From an uncultured Acidobacteriota bacterium (GTDB lineage: Bacteria > Acidobacteriota > Terriglobia > Terriglobales > Acidobacteriaceae), in assembly GCA_903832295.1 (NCBI GenBank), contig CAILAZ010000235.1, positions 1-44,271 on the forward strand: a stretch of DNA of 44,271 bases. The letters are read 5' to 3'. The notes below the pieces were generated by a model. That model made no database searches. It worked only from the letters and a program-made list of their open reading frames with translations, and was not told the origin of the DNA. Positions 24,159 to 33,735 of this stretch are shown in pieces (positions within the stretch are counted from its first letter, which is position 1; the number at the start of each line of letters is the position of its first letter). A program made the position numbers and the translations under genes.

Positions 24159-24959
24159 ATGACAGAGCAGGCGATGGACACGCTGATCCTTTCCGATGTG
24201 CACCTTGGCAGCGAAGTGAGCCGGGCACGCGAGGCCACGGAGTTATTGGAGGCGTCGGATTTCCGCAGGCTGGTTCTGCTGGGAGACATCTTCAGCGATC
24301 TGAATTTCCGTCGGCTGACCAGCGATCACTGGAAGTTTCTCTCGCGCATCCGCAAGCTGTCGAATCCGAAGCGGAAGGTGGAAGTGGTGTGGGTGGAGGG
24401 AAACCACGACCAGGGGCTGTCCCAGATCATGTCTCACCTGGTGGGCGTGCCGGTTTACCAGCGATATGTCTGGGAGTTCGAGGGAAAGCGCCACGTGGCG
24501 ATGCACGGGCACCAGTTCGACCCCTTCTGCAGCCAGAACGAGTTCCTGAGCCGGGTGGGGGAGCGCATTTTATACGAATTGCAGAAGGTGGAAGGCAACC
24601 GCAAGCGGCTCTCGCGGTTTATTGACCGGGTGAACACGCGCTGGTTGCGGATGGAATCAAGAGTAGCCGAGGGAGCTTTGCTGTACGCGCGAGCGGGGAG
24701 GGTAGACCGCATCTTCTGCGGACATACCCACGTGGCCACCCACCTGAACCGTCACGGGGTGGACTACTACAACAGTGGAAGCTGGATTGATGCCAATCCG
24801 ACGTATTTGACAGTAGGGGAAGGGGGAGTGCAGGTGCGGCGTTACGACGGCAAGAAATACGATTACGAACCGGCGGCGGAGACAGCGCCGATGCTTGTGC
24901 CCGCGCTGGATGGCGGAAGCGTGGCGGCATTTGCCGGATATGAGAGTGTGCGCTGCTAG
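24159..24959 (+). CDS. Metallophosphoesterase, PlcP/LpxH-like (UDP-diacylglucosamine pyrophosphatase family)
   Basis: A 266-residue two-metal phosphoesterase with the full motif set: SDVHLG (Asp13, His15), LGDIFSD (Asp43), EGNHD (Asn82, His83), HGHQFD (His116, His118) and CGHTHVA (His189, His191), then YYNSGSWID. The family includes LpxH/LpxI-type lipid A enzymes and PlcP, the phospholipase C that strips phospholipid headgroups during phosphate starvation in Sinorhizobium. I favour PlcP-like because of the divergent OlsF-like gene and the Pho-like box. A lipid A role cannot be excluded from sequence alone. An ATG at 24174 is an alternative start. It converges with the GH1 gene, with 3 bases between the stops. 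Confidence 0.85.
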   Translation: MTEQAMDTLILSDVHLGSEVSRAREATELLEASDFRRLVLLGDIFSDLNFRRLTSDHWKFLSRIRKLSNPKRKVEVVWVEGNHDQGLSQIMSHLVGVPVYQRYVWEFEGKRHVAMHGHQFDPFCSQNEFLSRVGERILYELQKVEGNRKRLSRFIDRVNTRWLRMESRVAEGALLYARAGRVDRIFCGHTHVATHLNRHGVDYYNSGSWIDANPTYLTVGEGGVQVRRYDGKKYDYEPAAETAPMLVPALDGGSVAAFAGYESVRC

Positions 24960-24962
24960 AGT

Positions 24963-26282
24963 TCAGGCTGGAGCGTTTTCATAACGTTCCAGGGTCTCGC
25001 GCCGGATACCTTTGTCGGCGATGATCTGGCGATAGAGTTCGGCGCTGGGACGGGCGATGCGCTGCTGGGTCGCCTCATCAAGCGAGTAGAGTCCAAAGCG
25101 GAGGCGCCAGCCCTCGCTCCATTCGAAGTTATCCACCAGGCTCCAATGAAAATATCCGCGGACATCATAGCCCTGCTGCCACATATGGCGCAGTTCGCGC
25201 AGGGAATTCACCAGCAGCCACGGACGGATGCGGTCCTCACGGTCTGGAACGCCGTTCTCCATCACATACATGGGACAGCCAAGCGGGGCGTAGGCGGCCA
25301 CGGCGGCGGAGACGACCTTGGGATAGGCTTCGCCATATGCGGCAGCAACACCGTGATCACCCTGGGGGACATCGCCAGGAACGTGGAGGCCCCCGGGGCC
25401 GAATTTTTCACCGAGCGGGGCACGGACGTGAAGGCGGTTATAGACGTTGAGTCCGATGAAATCAATTTTTCCGGCGACCTCGGGGACGCTGGGAGCCATC
25501 ATGGCGAAGGGCAGGGGAATGGGTTCGTCGAGAAGGTAGCTGAGAGCACCGCGATTGAAAAGAGCGTCATAGGCCGAAACCAGCTGGCGGTCCAGAACGT
25601 TGTCGCGAGCGGGCTCAAAGACAACGTAGTTGGTCGCGAGGCCGACATTGGTTCCAGGTTGCTCGCGGTGCAACATGTCATAGGCGAAGGCGTGGGCGCG
25701 CATCATTCCGCTGAAGACGCTGAGGGCGGAGTTGAGTTCGTTGAGGCGCCCGGGAGGAAACTCTCCAAAGAGGTAGCCGAAGGAGGCGTAAACGTTGGGT
25801 TCGTTGAAGGTGACCCAGTCGGTGACGAGGTCGCCGAGGGAGCGCACGGCGCGCTTGGCGTAGTGGCGGAAAAGTTCGGGGGCCTGGGCGTCGAGGAATC
25901 CGCCACGAGCTTCAAACCAGCGGGGGTGGGTGAAGTGGTGGAGAGAGACGAAGACCCTCATGCCACGGCGGCGGGCCTCGCGGATGATCTGGCGGTAGCG
26001 AAGGACGGCGGAGTCGCTCCAATGGGCAAAGGCTGGCTCCATGCGGCTCCACTCGATGGAGATGCGGATGGCATTGAGTCCGAGATGGGAGCAGAGATCG
26101 AGATCGCGTTCGGCGTTTTGCCACCAGTCGCAAGCCGAACCACAGCCGCCTCCCGAACGGATGCGCCCGGCACGCTCCCAATCGTGCCACTGGTTCAGGG
26201 TGTTGCCTCCCTCGAACTGGTGCGAGGATGTGGAGACACCCCAGAGAAAGTCGTCGGGAAAGGAAGCGGGGATGGCAAGCAT
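24963..26282 (-). CDS. Glycoside hydrolase family 1 (beta-glycosidase)
   Basis: I call 439 residues from the ATG at 26282, where the GH1 start (PASFPDDFLWGVSTSSHQFE) begins; the upstream open frame is not coding. The acid/base Glu161 is in TDWVTFNEPNVY and the nucleophile Glu342 in YVMENGVPD. The aglycone/glycone patches SIEWSRMEP and FHWSLVDNFEW are present. It lacks a signal peptide, so it is cytoplasmic. It is slightly shorter than typical bacterial beta-glucosidases (about 450). The substrate is probably a beta-glucoside or beta-galactoside. No sugar transporter or regulator is adjacent. Confidence 0.92.
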   Translation of the reverse strand: MLAIPASFPDDFLWGVSTSSHQFEGGNTLNQWHDWERAGRIRSGGGCGSACDWWQNAERDLDLCSHLGLNAIRISIEWSRMEPAFAHWSDSAVLRYRQIIREARRRGMRVFVSLHHFTHPRWFEARGGFLDAQAPELFRHYAKRAVRSLGDLVTDWVTFNEPNVYASFGYLFGEFPPGRLNELNSALSVFSGMMRAHAFAYDMLHREQPGTNVGLATNYVVFEPARDNVLDRQLVSAYDALFNRGALSYLLDEPIPLPFAMMAPSVPEVAGKIDFIGLNVYNRLHVRAPLGEKFGPGGLHVPGDVPQGDHGVAAAYGEAYPKVVSAAVAAYAPLGCPMYVMENGVPDREDRIRPWLLVNSLRELRHMWQQGYDVRGYFHWSLVDNFEWSEGWRLRFGLYSLDEATQQRIARPSAELYRQIIADKGIRRETLERYENAPA

Positions 26283-26387
26283 AGGCGGATTCAGGGAACC
26301 GGAAAAAGCCAGACTAGCACACCGAATCCCAAAGGCCACCGCGACGGCAGCTGTTTTCACACGACTGCAACATTGACTGGAAAGCAG

Positions 26388-26413
26388 AAGAGGTGCCCCG
26401 TAGAGCACCTCTT
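26388..26413 (-). terminator. Hairpin terminator after the BON-domain gene
   Basis: A 9-bp perfect stem (aagaggtgc with gcacctctt) and an 8-nt loop lie 17 bases after the BON gene stop and 105 bases before the GH1 start. The T-run is short (CTCTTCTG on the minus strand), so termination may be partial. Confidence 0.6.
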
Positions 26414-26430
26414 TTCGCGCCGGCGAGAAA

Positions 26431-27060
26431 TCAGTCTTTAACCACGCGAAGGTTGTTGGTGACCTGGAAGACCCCGGGGACGCCGTTGGCACGAAGTCCG
26501 GCTGCGTCCTTATCCGACTGACTGTCCACAATGCCCTCCAGACGGACACGACCGCTGTTTACGATGATGTGGATGCTGGGGACAGCCGACCATGAGTAGC
26601 GCGACAGTCCTCCCCAATTGAAGATGGCGCGCGCGACCTGGTGGCGAATATCGTCGTCCATGGGCGAGGGAGGCAACTGATTGATATGGTCAACGACCTT
26701 CTCCACGCCCTCGATGCGCTTCACCGTATTCACGGCGTCATTCTTCAGGCCGATACTGTTGGTGTCTCCGAGCAACTCCACGGTGGTGCCGTTCACACGA
26801 AATGCGAGCCAATCCCAAAGGGTGTAGTACGGCTGCATGACGAGTTCGTGGCGCACCTCGCGGGAGATGCGGTCTTCCTCATTTGCCGGGGCGGTTTTGG
26901 ACTTGTGCGCCGGGAGGGCGGGAATTGCGTCCGAGTTTTGAGATTGTGCAGCCGCAGCAACGGCCGCGTCCTTGGCGTTTTGCTGCGCCGGCGTGCGGGC
27001 AAATCCCGGCAAGGACAGCAACAACGCGAATGCAAGCAGAGATAGGGTTGCGTTCTTCAT
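26431..27060 (-). CDS. Secreted protein with two BON domains
   Basis: I call 209 residues from the ATG at 27060, which has GAGGTG upstream. A signal peptide (SLLAFALLLSLPGFARTPA) is followed by an alanine-rich linker. Two BON domains follow, about 64-128 (ISREVRHELVMQP, VELLGDTNS, VEKVVDHINQL) and 135-207 (DDIRHQVARAIFNW, VRLEGIVDSQSDK, VFQVTNNLRVV). BON domains bind membranes or stabilise the envelope, as in OsmY-like proteins, so a periplasmic stress role is likely. A small inverted repeat TACAC-N4-GTGTA lies upstream at 27073-27086. Confidence 0.9.
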   Translation of the reverse strand: MKNATLSLLAFALLLSLPGFARTPAQQNAKDAAVAAAAQSQNSDAIPALPAHKSKTAPANEEDRISREVRHELVMQPYYTLWDWLAFRVNGTTVELLGDTNSIGLKNDAVNTVKRIEGVEKVVDHINQLPPSPMDDDIRHQVARAIFNWGGLSRYSWSAVPSIHIIVNSGRVRLEGIVDSQSDKDAAGLRANGVPGVFQVTNNLRVVKD

Positions 27061-27092
27061 ACTTTCACCTCTTACACTAAGGTGTAGAACGC

Positions 27093-27109
27093 ACTTTGCC
27101 GGGCAAAGT
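27093..27109 (-). terminator. Possible terminator hairpin at the end of the trp operon
   Basis: The inverted repeat ACTTTGC-CGG-GCAAAGT lies 9 bases after the trpG stop. It is compact and well paired, but the following minus-strand bases (GCGTTCT) give only a weak T-run. It could also belong to the BON gene promoter. Confidence 0.45.
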
Positions 27110-27118
27110 TGTATCCGA

Positions 27119-27706
27119 TCATGCCAAAGTGGGCGTGAGCCCACAGAGGCGGACGAAGTTGGCGAGGATGAGCATGCCGTTGCCGGTGAGGACGGATTCG
27201 GGATGGAACTGCACGCCTTCGATGGGAAGGCTGCGATGGCGGACGCCCATGATAATTCCATCCGCCGTGCAGGCGGTGACCTCAAGAACATCAGGGCAGG
27301 TGTGGGGCTCAATGACCAGGGAGTGGTACCGGGCCACGTCGATCCCGGAAGGAACGCCATGGAAGATGCCGCGACCGTCATGGGTAATGCGGCTGGCCTT
27401 TCCGTGGATGGGCTTGGGGGCGCGGACGATGTGCCCGCCAAAGGCTTCTCCTATGGCCTGGTGACCAAGGCAGACGCCAAGGATGGGCAGGCTGCCGCCG
27501 AGTTCGCGGATGGCTGCAAGCGAGACTCCGGCACCCTTGGGCTCGCCGGGACCGGGAGAGATAACGACCCCGCGATAGCCGCCATCGGCAATCTGCTGCA
27601 CAGTGATCTGATCATTGCGGCGGACGACGGGCTCTGCGCCGAGTTCGCCGAGAAACTGCACGAGGTTGTAGGTGAAAGAATCGTAGTTGTCGATGACCAG
27701 CAGCAT
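27119..27706 (-). CDS. trpG: Anthranilate synthase glutamine amidotransferase subunit
   Basis: It releases ammonia from glutamine for TrpE. I call 195 residues from the ATG at 27706, with GGAAGG upstream. The class I amidotransferase triad is Cys79 (GVCLGHQ), His168 and Glu170 (VQFHPES). The oxyanion motif SPGPGEP is present. It is the last gene of the trp operon and starts 2 bases after the trpE stop. No separate pabA is seen here, so it may also serve folate synthesis (inference). Confidence 0.95.
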   Translation of the reverse strand: MLLVIDNYDSFTYNLVQFLGELGAEPVVRRNDQITVQQIADGGYRGVVISPGPGEPKGAGVSLAAIRELGGSLPILGVCLGHQAIGEAFGGHIVRAPKPIHGKASRITHDGRGIFHGVPSGIDVARYHSLVIEPHTCPDVLEVTACTADGIIMGVRHRSLPIEGVQFHPESVLTGNGMLILANFVRLCGLTPTLA

Positions 27707-27708
27707 GG

Positions 27709-29214
27709 TTATCCTTCCGCCTCCGCCAGGGCGACGGCGCGCCGCAAGGCTCGTGACTTGTTGATGGTCTCTTCCCACTCGGTGGCAGGAACCGAATCGG
27801 CGACGATTCCGGCACCCGCCTGCACGCTGAGTTCGTCGCCCGACAACTCCATGGTGCGGATGGTGATGCAGGAGTCGAGATTGTTGGCGTAGTCGGCGTA
27901 GAGCACTGCGCCGGAGTAGGCCTCACGCGGGCCGCGTTCGAGGTCGGCGATGCCCTGCATGGCGCGTATCTTGGGAGCACCGGTTACGGTTCCGGCGGGG
28001 AAACATGCGCCGAGAGCATCAAAGCGATCCAGCTCGGGACGAAGTTCGGCATGAAGCTCGGTAACGAGATGCTGGACGTGCGAATACTTCTCGACAGTCA
28101 TCAGCTTCTTGACCTTGACGGTGCCGTAACGCGCCACACGGCCAAGGTCGTTGCGACCGAGATCAACGAGCATCATGTGTTCGGCACGCTCCTTTTCGTC
28201 TGCAAGCAACTCCTCGGCCAGGCGGGAGTCCTCCTCGGCGCTGGCTCCTCGGGTGCGGGTACCGGCGATGGGACGGTACGTGAGTTCGCGGTCCCGGCAG
28301 CGGACGAGCATTTCAGGAGATGCGCCGATGAGAGCCTGCTCGCCGCCGGTTTCCGAAGTACCCAGGTTGAGCAAAAACATATACGGCGACGGATTGGTGG
28401 CTCGCAGTGCGCGGTAGAGAGCAACCGCGTTGGCCCGGGTCTTGCGGCGGAAGCGCTGCGAGAGGACGATCTGGAAACATTCTCCGGCAAAGACAAGTTC
28501 CTTGCCTTCGGCAACGGCGCGCTCGAATTCGGGGCGTGCGAAGTTCGATTCGAAGTCAGCCTCCCCGGCACCGGCAACGGCGATGGCCTTGAGGGGGAGT
28601 TCGACCGCGGCACTGAGCTTGCGCACGATTTCGCGATTCTTCACCGTGGCTGTGTTGAAACTCTGCTGGAGCTCTGCCGGGGACGCGCCGGGCGCAACTT
28701 CGGCAAGGGTGCGAATCTGGATCTGCTGACGTGCGTGATCGAAGGCCAGCACGGTGCGGAAGATGAGGAAGCAGGCTTCGTCGCCGCTTCCACAGATGGA
28801 TTGCATCGCGCCATCGAACCAGCTGGAAGCAGCGTATCCGAGATACCCGACACAGCCCCCGGCCATGGGCGCGGTGTTTTCCGCGGCGGCAAACTTGCGG
28901 TTGGCAAACTCACGGCGCAGGATGTCCACGGCGGTCCCGGGTTCGATGCGCTCGCCCGCGGCATCCTGCACGGTGGTAATGCCTTGGCGGCTGCGGACGA
29001 CCATGGCAGGGTCAGCGCCAAGAAAAGAGTAGCGCGCCAGATGTTCGCCGCCTTCGACCGACTCCAGCAGGAAGGACCGCTCCGCACCCTTCGCGATCCG
29101 CAGGTAGGCCGAGAGCGGAGTGAGCAGGTCGGCAGAAACGGTCTCTGTAACCGCGACAAGATCTCCCACCGAGGCAAGCTTGCAAAAATCGGCAAACTGC
29201 GAGCTGGCCGTCAC
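27709..29214 (-). CDS. trpE: Anthranilate synthase component I
   Basis: It converts chorismate and ammonia to anthranilate. I call 501 residues from a GTG whose last bases overlap the aroF stop (GTGA); an ATG at 29244 would overlap aroF by 34 bases. The Trp feedback element is visible as FLLESVEGG. The catalytic domain has GECFQIVLSQRF, RPIAGTRTRGAS, DLGRNDLGRV, FPAGTVTGAPKIRAM and VQAGAGIVADS. Both parts of the usual enzyme are present, so it should be inhibited by tryptophan. Confidence 0.95.
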   Translation of the reverse strand: MTASSQFADFCKLASVGDLVAVTETVSADLLTPLSAYLRIAKGAERSFLLESVEGGEHLARYSFLGADPAMVVRSRQGITTVQDAAGERIEPGTAVDILRREFANRKFAAAENTAPMAGGCVGYLGYAASSWFDGAMQSICGSGDEACFLIFRTVLAFDHARQQIQIRTLAEVAPGASPAELQQSFNTATVKNREIVRKLSAAVELPLKAIAVAGAGEADFESNFARPEFERAVAEGKELVFAGECFQIVLSQRFRRKTRANAVALYRALRATNPSPYMFLLNLGTSETGGEQALIGASPEMLVRCRDRELTYRPIAGTRTRGASAEEDSRLAEELLADEKERAEHMMLVDLGRNDLGRVARYGTVKVKKLMTVEKYSHVQHLVTELHAELRPELDRFDALGACFPAGTVTGAPKIRAMQGIADLERGPREAYSGAVLYADYANNLDSCITIRTMELSGDELSVQAGAGIVADSVPATEWEETINKSRALRRAVALAEAEG

Positions 29215-30272
29215 CGGGCCACCGCCGCAGTGACAGGCTTGCACTTGGGATCGTACATAGTCCGGCCAACAAGCTGGGCAATGCCGCGAAGGTTTTCAAC
29301 CATGGCGGCGAACTGGCCGGGATAGAGCGACTGCGGACCGTCGGAGAGCGCGTGATCGGGATCGCAATGTACCTCGACGATGACACCATCTGCGCCAACA
29401 GCGACCCCAGCGCGCGCAAGCGGAACCACTTTATCTCGCTTGCCTGCGGCGTGGCTGGGATCAATAATGATGGGCAGATGCGTGAGTTTTTTCACGGCGG
29501 GAACGATGCCGACGTCGAGCGTGTTGCGGGTGTGGTCGGCGAAGGTGCGAATGCCGCGCTCGCAGAGGACGACGTTGTAGTTGCCTTCGCTCATGATGTA
29601 TTCGGCGGCCATCAGCAGTTCGTCGAGTGTGGCAGACATTCCGCGCTTGAGGAGGACGGGGCGGCGCGAGCGCCCGGCAAGTTTGAGCAGCGCGAAGTTC
29701 TGCATGTTGCGTGCGCCAATCTGGATCATGTCGGCATATTGATCGACAAGGGCAAGCGATTCGTGGCAGATGGCCTCTGTGACGACGAGAAGACCAAAGG
29801 CCTCGCGCGCTTCGGCCATGATCTCGAGTCCCTTCTCGCCCATGCCCTGGAAGGCGTAGGGCGAAGTGCGCGGCTTGAATGCACCGCCGCGGAGAAAACG
29901 CGCACCACTCTCGGCGACAGCTTCGGCGGCGCGGAAGAGCTGATCGCGGCTTTCCACACCGCATGGGCCAGCCATGAGGGCAACTTCCACGCCGCCAATG
30001 GTTGCGTCTCTGCCCTCAAATCGCACAACGGTGTCTTCTGGCTTCATGTCTCTACTGACGAGTTTGTACGGCTTGGAGACGGCGATGACCTCGGCAACGC
30101 CGGGCAACTGGCTGAGCGGATCGGCCTCCACGGCGCCCTGATTGCCGGTAATTCCGATCGCACAGCGGGTAGCTCCGGGTAGAGGGTGAGGACGGAATCC
30201 AAGCTCCTCCACGCGCTTACAGACAGCCTGGGTCTGGTCATCGGTTGCATTCACATTCATCAATATAAGCAT
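29211..30272 (-). CDS. aroF: DAHP synthase, type I-beta (KDO8PS-like)
   Basis: It condenses phosphoenolpyruvate and erythrose 4-phosphate, the entry step of the shikimate pathway. The 353-residue product starts at the ATG at 30272, with GGAGG 9 bases upstream. The N-terminal ferredoxin-like regulatory domain (about 1-70) is followed by the barrel: [51 protein letters not shown] and [11 protein letters not shown]. No chorismate mutase domain is fused. Its place inside the trp operon, between trpA and trpE, suggests it supplies chorismate under tryptophan control (inference). Confidence 0.95.
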   Translation of the reverse strand: MLILMNVNATDDQTQAVCKRVEELGFRPHPLPGATRCAIGITGNQGAVEADPLSQLPGVAEVIAVSKPYKLVSRDMKPEDTVVRFEGRDATIGGVEVALMAGPCGVESRDQLFRAAEAVAESGARFLRGGAFKPRTSPYAFQGMGEKGLEIMAEAREAFGLLVVTEAICHESLALVDQYADMIQIGARNMQNFALLKLAGRSRRPVLLKRGMSATLDELLMAAEYIMSEGNYNVVLCERGIRTFADHTRNTLDVGIVPAVKKLTHLPIIIDPSHAAGKRDKVVPLARAGVAVGADGVIVEVHCDPDHALSDGPQSLYPGQFAAMVENLRGIAQLVGRTMYDPKCKPVTAAVAR

Positions 30273-30276
30273 TGCA

Positions 30277-31080
30277 CTACGCCTCCACCGCCTGCGACGC
30301 GAGCAACTCGCGCACAAAGCGTTCCACTTCCACGGGAGCCTGCGCTCCGAATTCTTCGATCTTTCTTACGATTGCTGAGCCTACGATGACGGCGTCCGCG
30401 CCCTGCGCCCAGGCTTCGCGAGCCTGCTCCGCCGTGCTGATGCCGAAACCAACTGCCACGGGAAGGTCGGTTACGCGGTGAATGCGGTCGAGCAGGGCAC
30501 CGGCATCGGCGCTCAACTGCTGACGCGTGCCGGTGACTCCGGTTACGGAGATGGCGTAGAGGAATCCGGTTGCATGCCGCGAGATCAGGGCGATACGCTG
30601 CTCGGTGGAAGTGGGCGCAACCAGCGAGACCAGGTCCAGACCCCGACGCTGGAGAGCCTGCGAAAATCCCTGCGCGGATTCGGCGGGCAGGTCGGTGACC
30701 AGCACCCCGGCAAGACCGGCATCGGCGGCGTGCTGTGCCACGCGGTCAAGTCCGAGACGCAGCAGCGGGTTGAGATAGCTGAACAGGACGATGGGGACGC
30801 CGGTGGCTTTCACTGCGCGGCCCGCAACTTCGATCACGTCATTGAGCTTTACGCCCCGCGCCAGCGCCCGCTCGCAGGCCCGCTGAATCACCGGTCCATC
30901 GGCAGCAGGATCGCTGAATGGCACGCCGACCTCGATGGCGGTGGCTCCGCCGCGGGCCATGGCAACGATGAGTTCATAGGTGGTCGCGAGATCGGGATCG
31001 CCCGCGGTGATGTAGGGGATAACGCCGCGACGGCCGGTTTCTCGTAGGGCATGGAATGCCTGCTGTAAGCGGCTGGTCAT
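30277..31080 (-). CDS. trpA: Tryptophan synthase alpha subunit
   Basis: It cleaves indole-glycerol phosphate to indole. The 267-residue TIM barrel carries the catalytic Glu and Asp in [21 protein letters not shown]. The later phosphate-binding strands are [11 protein letters not shown] and [13 protein letters not shown]. Its start overlaps the trpB stop by 4 bases (ATGA), consistent with coupled synthesis of the two subunits. Confidence 0.96.
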   Translation of the reverse strand: MTSRLQQAFHALRETGRRGVIPYITAGDPDLATTYELIVAMARGGATAIEVGVPFSDPAADGPVIQRACERALARGVKLNDVIEVAGRAVKATGVPIVLFSYLNPLLRLGLDRVAQHAADAGLAGVLVTDLPAESAQGFSQALQRRGLDLVSLVAPTSTEQRIALISRHATGFLYAISVTGVTGTRQQLSADAGALLDRIHRVTDLPVAVGFGISTAEQAREAWAQGADAVIVGSAIVRKIEEFGAQAPVEVERFVRELLASQAVEA

Positions 31081-32294
31081 CGGGTACCTGCTTTCAATTT
31101 CGCCACCGTGTCCACGTCCTTGTCGCCGCGGCCGGATAGATTGACGATCATCAATCCATCTTTACCGAGTTCCTTTGCAAGTTTGACAGCGTAGGAAACG
31201 GCGTGGGCGGACTCGAGAGCGGGAATGATTCCTTCGCGGCGGGAGAGCAGGTCAAAGGCTTCGAGTGCCTCGGCATCGTCGGCGGAAACGTACTCCGCGC
31301 GACCCAGTTCGCGCAGGTGCGCGTGCTCGGGGCCGACCGATGCGTAATCCAGACCGGCGCTGACGGAATGAGTAGCTGCAATCTGGCCGTCGTCATCCTG
31401 CAGCACGTAGCTGTACGTTCCCTGCAGAACGCCGGGCACCCCGCCGTGGAAGCGGGCAGCGTGATCACCGAGCGATTCACCGCGCCCTCCGGCTTCGACG
31501 CCGATAAGGCGCACATCCTTGTCATCCAGAAAAGCTGTGAAGGCACCGATCGCGTTGGAGCCACCGCCGACACAGGCTACGACTGCATCCGGCAGACGGC
31601 CTTCGCGGGCAAACACCTGCCGGCGGGCCTCATCGCCGATGACGCGCTGAAATTCCCGCACCATTGTGGGATAGGGGTGCGGCCCGAGCGCGGAGCCGAG
31701 CAGGTAGTAGGTTTCGCGCACGTTGGTGACCCAATCGCGGAGAGCCTCATTGATGGCATCTTTAAGGGTCTTCGAACCCGCCTCCACGCCACGCACTTCG
31801 GCGCCCATCAACTGCATGCGGAAGACATTGAGCGCCTGACGTTTCATATCTTCAGCACCCATATAGACGATGCACTCAAGACCAAAGCGTGCGCAGACCG
31901 TAGCGGTGGCAACGCCATGCTGACCCGCGCCGGTTTCGGCGATGATGCGGCGCTTGCCCATGCGGCGCGCAAGCAGCACCTGGCCAAGAGCGTTGTTGAT
32001 CTTGTGCGAACCGGTATGGCCGAGGTCTTCCCGCTTCAGCAGAATGCGTGCGCCGCCAGCAAACTCACTGAGGCGCTCCGCGTAGTAGAGCGGCGTGGGC
32101 CTTCCGCTGAATTCGGCAAGAAGACCGCTAAGCTCGCGCTGGAAATCCGGGTCGCGGCGCGCTTCGGTGAATGCAGCGGTAAGTTCCTCCAGTGGCTCGA
32201 TCAGGGTTTCCGCCACAAATCGTCCGCCATAGTTGCCGAAGTATCCGTCGCCGGAGGCTGTCAAAAGGCTCTCCAACAGTGCTTCGTCCTTCAT
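31077..32294 (-). CDS. trpB: Tryptophan synthase beta subunit
   Basis: This PLP enzyme joins indole and serine. It has 405 residues. PLP Lys98 lies in [14 protein letters not shown], the substrate Glu in [11 protein letters not shown], and the phosphate-binding loop in [10 protein letters not shown]. The sequence near [24 protein letters not shown] is typical of TrpB1, the form that pairs with TrpA. It overlaps trpF upstream by 4 bases. Confidence 0.97.
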   Translation of the reverse strand: MKDEALLESLLTASGDGYFGNYGGRFVAETLIEPLEELTAAFTEARRDPDFQRELSGLLAEFSGRPTPLYYAERLSEFAGGARILLKREDLGHTGSHKINNALGQVLLARRMGKRRIIAETGAGQHGVATATVCARFGLECIVYMGAEDMKRQALNVFRMQLMGAEVRGVEAGSKTLKDAINEALRDWVTNVRETYYLLGSALGPHPYPTMVREFQRVIGDEARRQVFAREGRLPDAVVACVGGGSNAIGAFTAFLDDKDVRLIGVEAGGRGESLGDHAARFHGGVPGVLQGTYSYVLQDDDGQIAATHSVSAGLDYASVGPEHAHLRELGRAEYVSADDAEALEAFDLLSRREGIIPALESAHAVSYAVKLAKELGKDGLMIVNLSGRGDKDVDTVAKLKAGTR

Positions 32295-32941
32295 GGTTCC
32301 TGCCTCTCCGCGGCGCGCACGGCCGCAACAAACTCGCGTATCTTTTCAGGATTCTTGATTCCCTTCGCCGATTCCACGCCGCTGCAGACATCGACGATGT
32401 CGGGACGAACCGCCGTGATCGCCTGTGTGACATTGGCGGCGTGCAGGCCTCCGGCTAGAAAAAGCTTTGCGGAGGAAGCACGGCGGAGTGCCATCCAATC
32501 CACGGATGCCCAATTGAAGATTTCGCCGGAGCCGCCATGCCCCGCACTCGGAGTATCCACGAGCAGGCCGCGGCAGAATGCGAATTCGGCGGCGAGGGCA
32601 GGGGTGAAGTGGACATCGACCTTGAGGGCGCGAATCAGTTCAAATTCAGCAGCCAGCTTCCTTGCCTCGGCGGGGGATTCGTCACCGTGCAGTTGAATAG
32701 CGTCGAGTGGCACAGCCCGGGCAATGGCGAGAACATCCTCTACATTCATATTTACAAATACACCGACCAGCTTCACCCGGCCGCTGACGGCGGCTGCAAT
32801 TCTCTGTGCCTGCTCAAGGGGGATACAGCGCGGGCTTCCGGGGAAGAAATTCAAGCCGAGCATCGCCGCGCCGGCATGGATGGCGGAAAGCGCGTCTTCC
32901 ACGCGGGTGATGCCGCAGATCTTGATCTCAACCGCGCTCAT
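32291..32941 (-). CDS. trpF: Phosphoribosylanthranilate isomerase
   Basis: A 216-residue barrel that performs the Amadori rearrangement in tryptophan synthesis. The general base Cys9 is in EIKICGITR and the acid Asp129 in [15 protein letters not shown]. Later motifs are [11 protein letters not shown] and [13 protein letters not shown]. It overlaps both neighbours by 4 bases (trpC upstream, trpB downstream). Confidence 0.95.
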   Translation of the reverse strand: MSAVEIKICGITRVEDALSAIHAGAAMLGLNFFPGSPRCIPLEQAQRIAAAVSGRVKLVGVFVNMNVEDVLAIARAVPLDAIQLHGDESPAEARKLAAEFELIRALKVDVHFTPALAAEFAFCRGLLVDTPSAGHGGSGEIFNWASVDWMALRRASSAKLFLAGGLHAANVTQAITAVRPDIVDVCSGVESAKGIKNPEKIREFVAAVRAAERQEP

Positions 32942-33735
32942 CGCACCGCCTCCAGCCCCTGTAACTCGCGCAGAGTCGCAAGGGGATCAGCAGCGCGCAT
33001 GAGGGTCTCTCCGATGAGGAACGCCCGGTAACCTGCGGACTGGAGACGTTCAATGTCGGCGCGCGTGCGCAATCCGCTCTCGGCAACCAATGTGGCTTGC
33101 TGCGGCGCGAGTTCGGCGAGATGGAGCGCGGTGTCAAGATCAACCTTGAGGGTTTTGAGGTTTCGGTTGTTTACTCCAAGGAAGCTTGCCCCCAGGGCCG
33201 CGGCACGCTCCAACTCCTCTGCGGTGTGGACTTCAACGAGAGCATCGAGATGGACAAGGTGCGCAGCGTCGAGCAGTTTGAGGGTCTCGGCGTCTGTAAG
33301 TCCAGCGACAATGACGAGGACGGCTTCGGCTCCGGCAATCGCAGCCTCGTAAACCTGGTGGCGATCCACCGCAAAATCCTTGCGCAGGAGGGGCAGAGTG
33401 ACTCCGGAAGCTACGCGGCGGAGGTCATCCAGCGATCCCTTGAAGTGCTCCGGTTCGGTGAGAACGGACATGGCCGCCGCGCCACCAGCCTGGTAGTTGA
33501 GAGCAACTTTGAGAGGATCGGCCCCAGCCTGAATATTTCCAACGGAGGGTGAGTGGCGCTTGAACTCCGCGATGATGGCCGTGGGACGGAGGAGAAGTTC
33601 ACTGCGGAAGCGCGCGGTGCGGTCCTGTCGCACCGCGATGGCCGCATCGCGGACGGCTTCACGTTCTGCATCGCCAAGCAGGCTGAGCTCGTGGCGTTTA
33701 CCGTCCATCACCCGCTGCAGAAATTCGGCGCTCAA
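32938..33735 (-). CDS. trpC: Indole-3-glycerol phosphate synthase
   Basis: I call 265 residues from a TTG at 33735 that overlaps the trpD stop (TTGA) and has a strong AAGGAGGT 5 bases upstream. The ORF is open further, but that part lies inside trpD. Barrel motifs: AEFKRHSPSVGNI, PLLRKDFAVD, LGVNNRNLKTLKVD and LVAESGLRTRADIERL. Arg replaces the Lys usually seen beside SPS, a small change. The next ATG would remove the first eight or nine residues, so the TTG is preferred. Confidence 0.94.
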   Translation of the reverse strand: MSAEFLQRVMDGKRHELSLLGDAEREAVRDAAIAVRQDRTARFRSELLLRPTAIIAEFKRHSPSVGNIQAGADPLKVALNYQAGGAAAMSVLTEPEHFKGSLDDLRRVASGVTLPLLRKDFAVDRHQVYEAAIAGAEAVLVIVAGLTDAETLKLLDAAHLVHLDALVEVHTAEELERAAALGASFLGVNNRNLKTLKVDLDTALHLAELAPQQATLVAESGLRTRADIERLQSAGYRAFLIGETLMRAADPLATLRELQGLEAVR

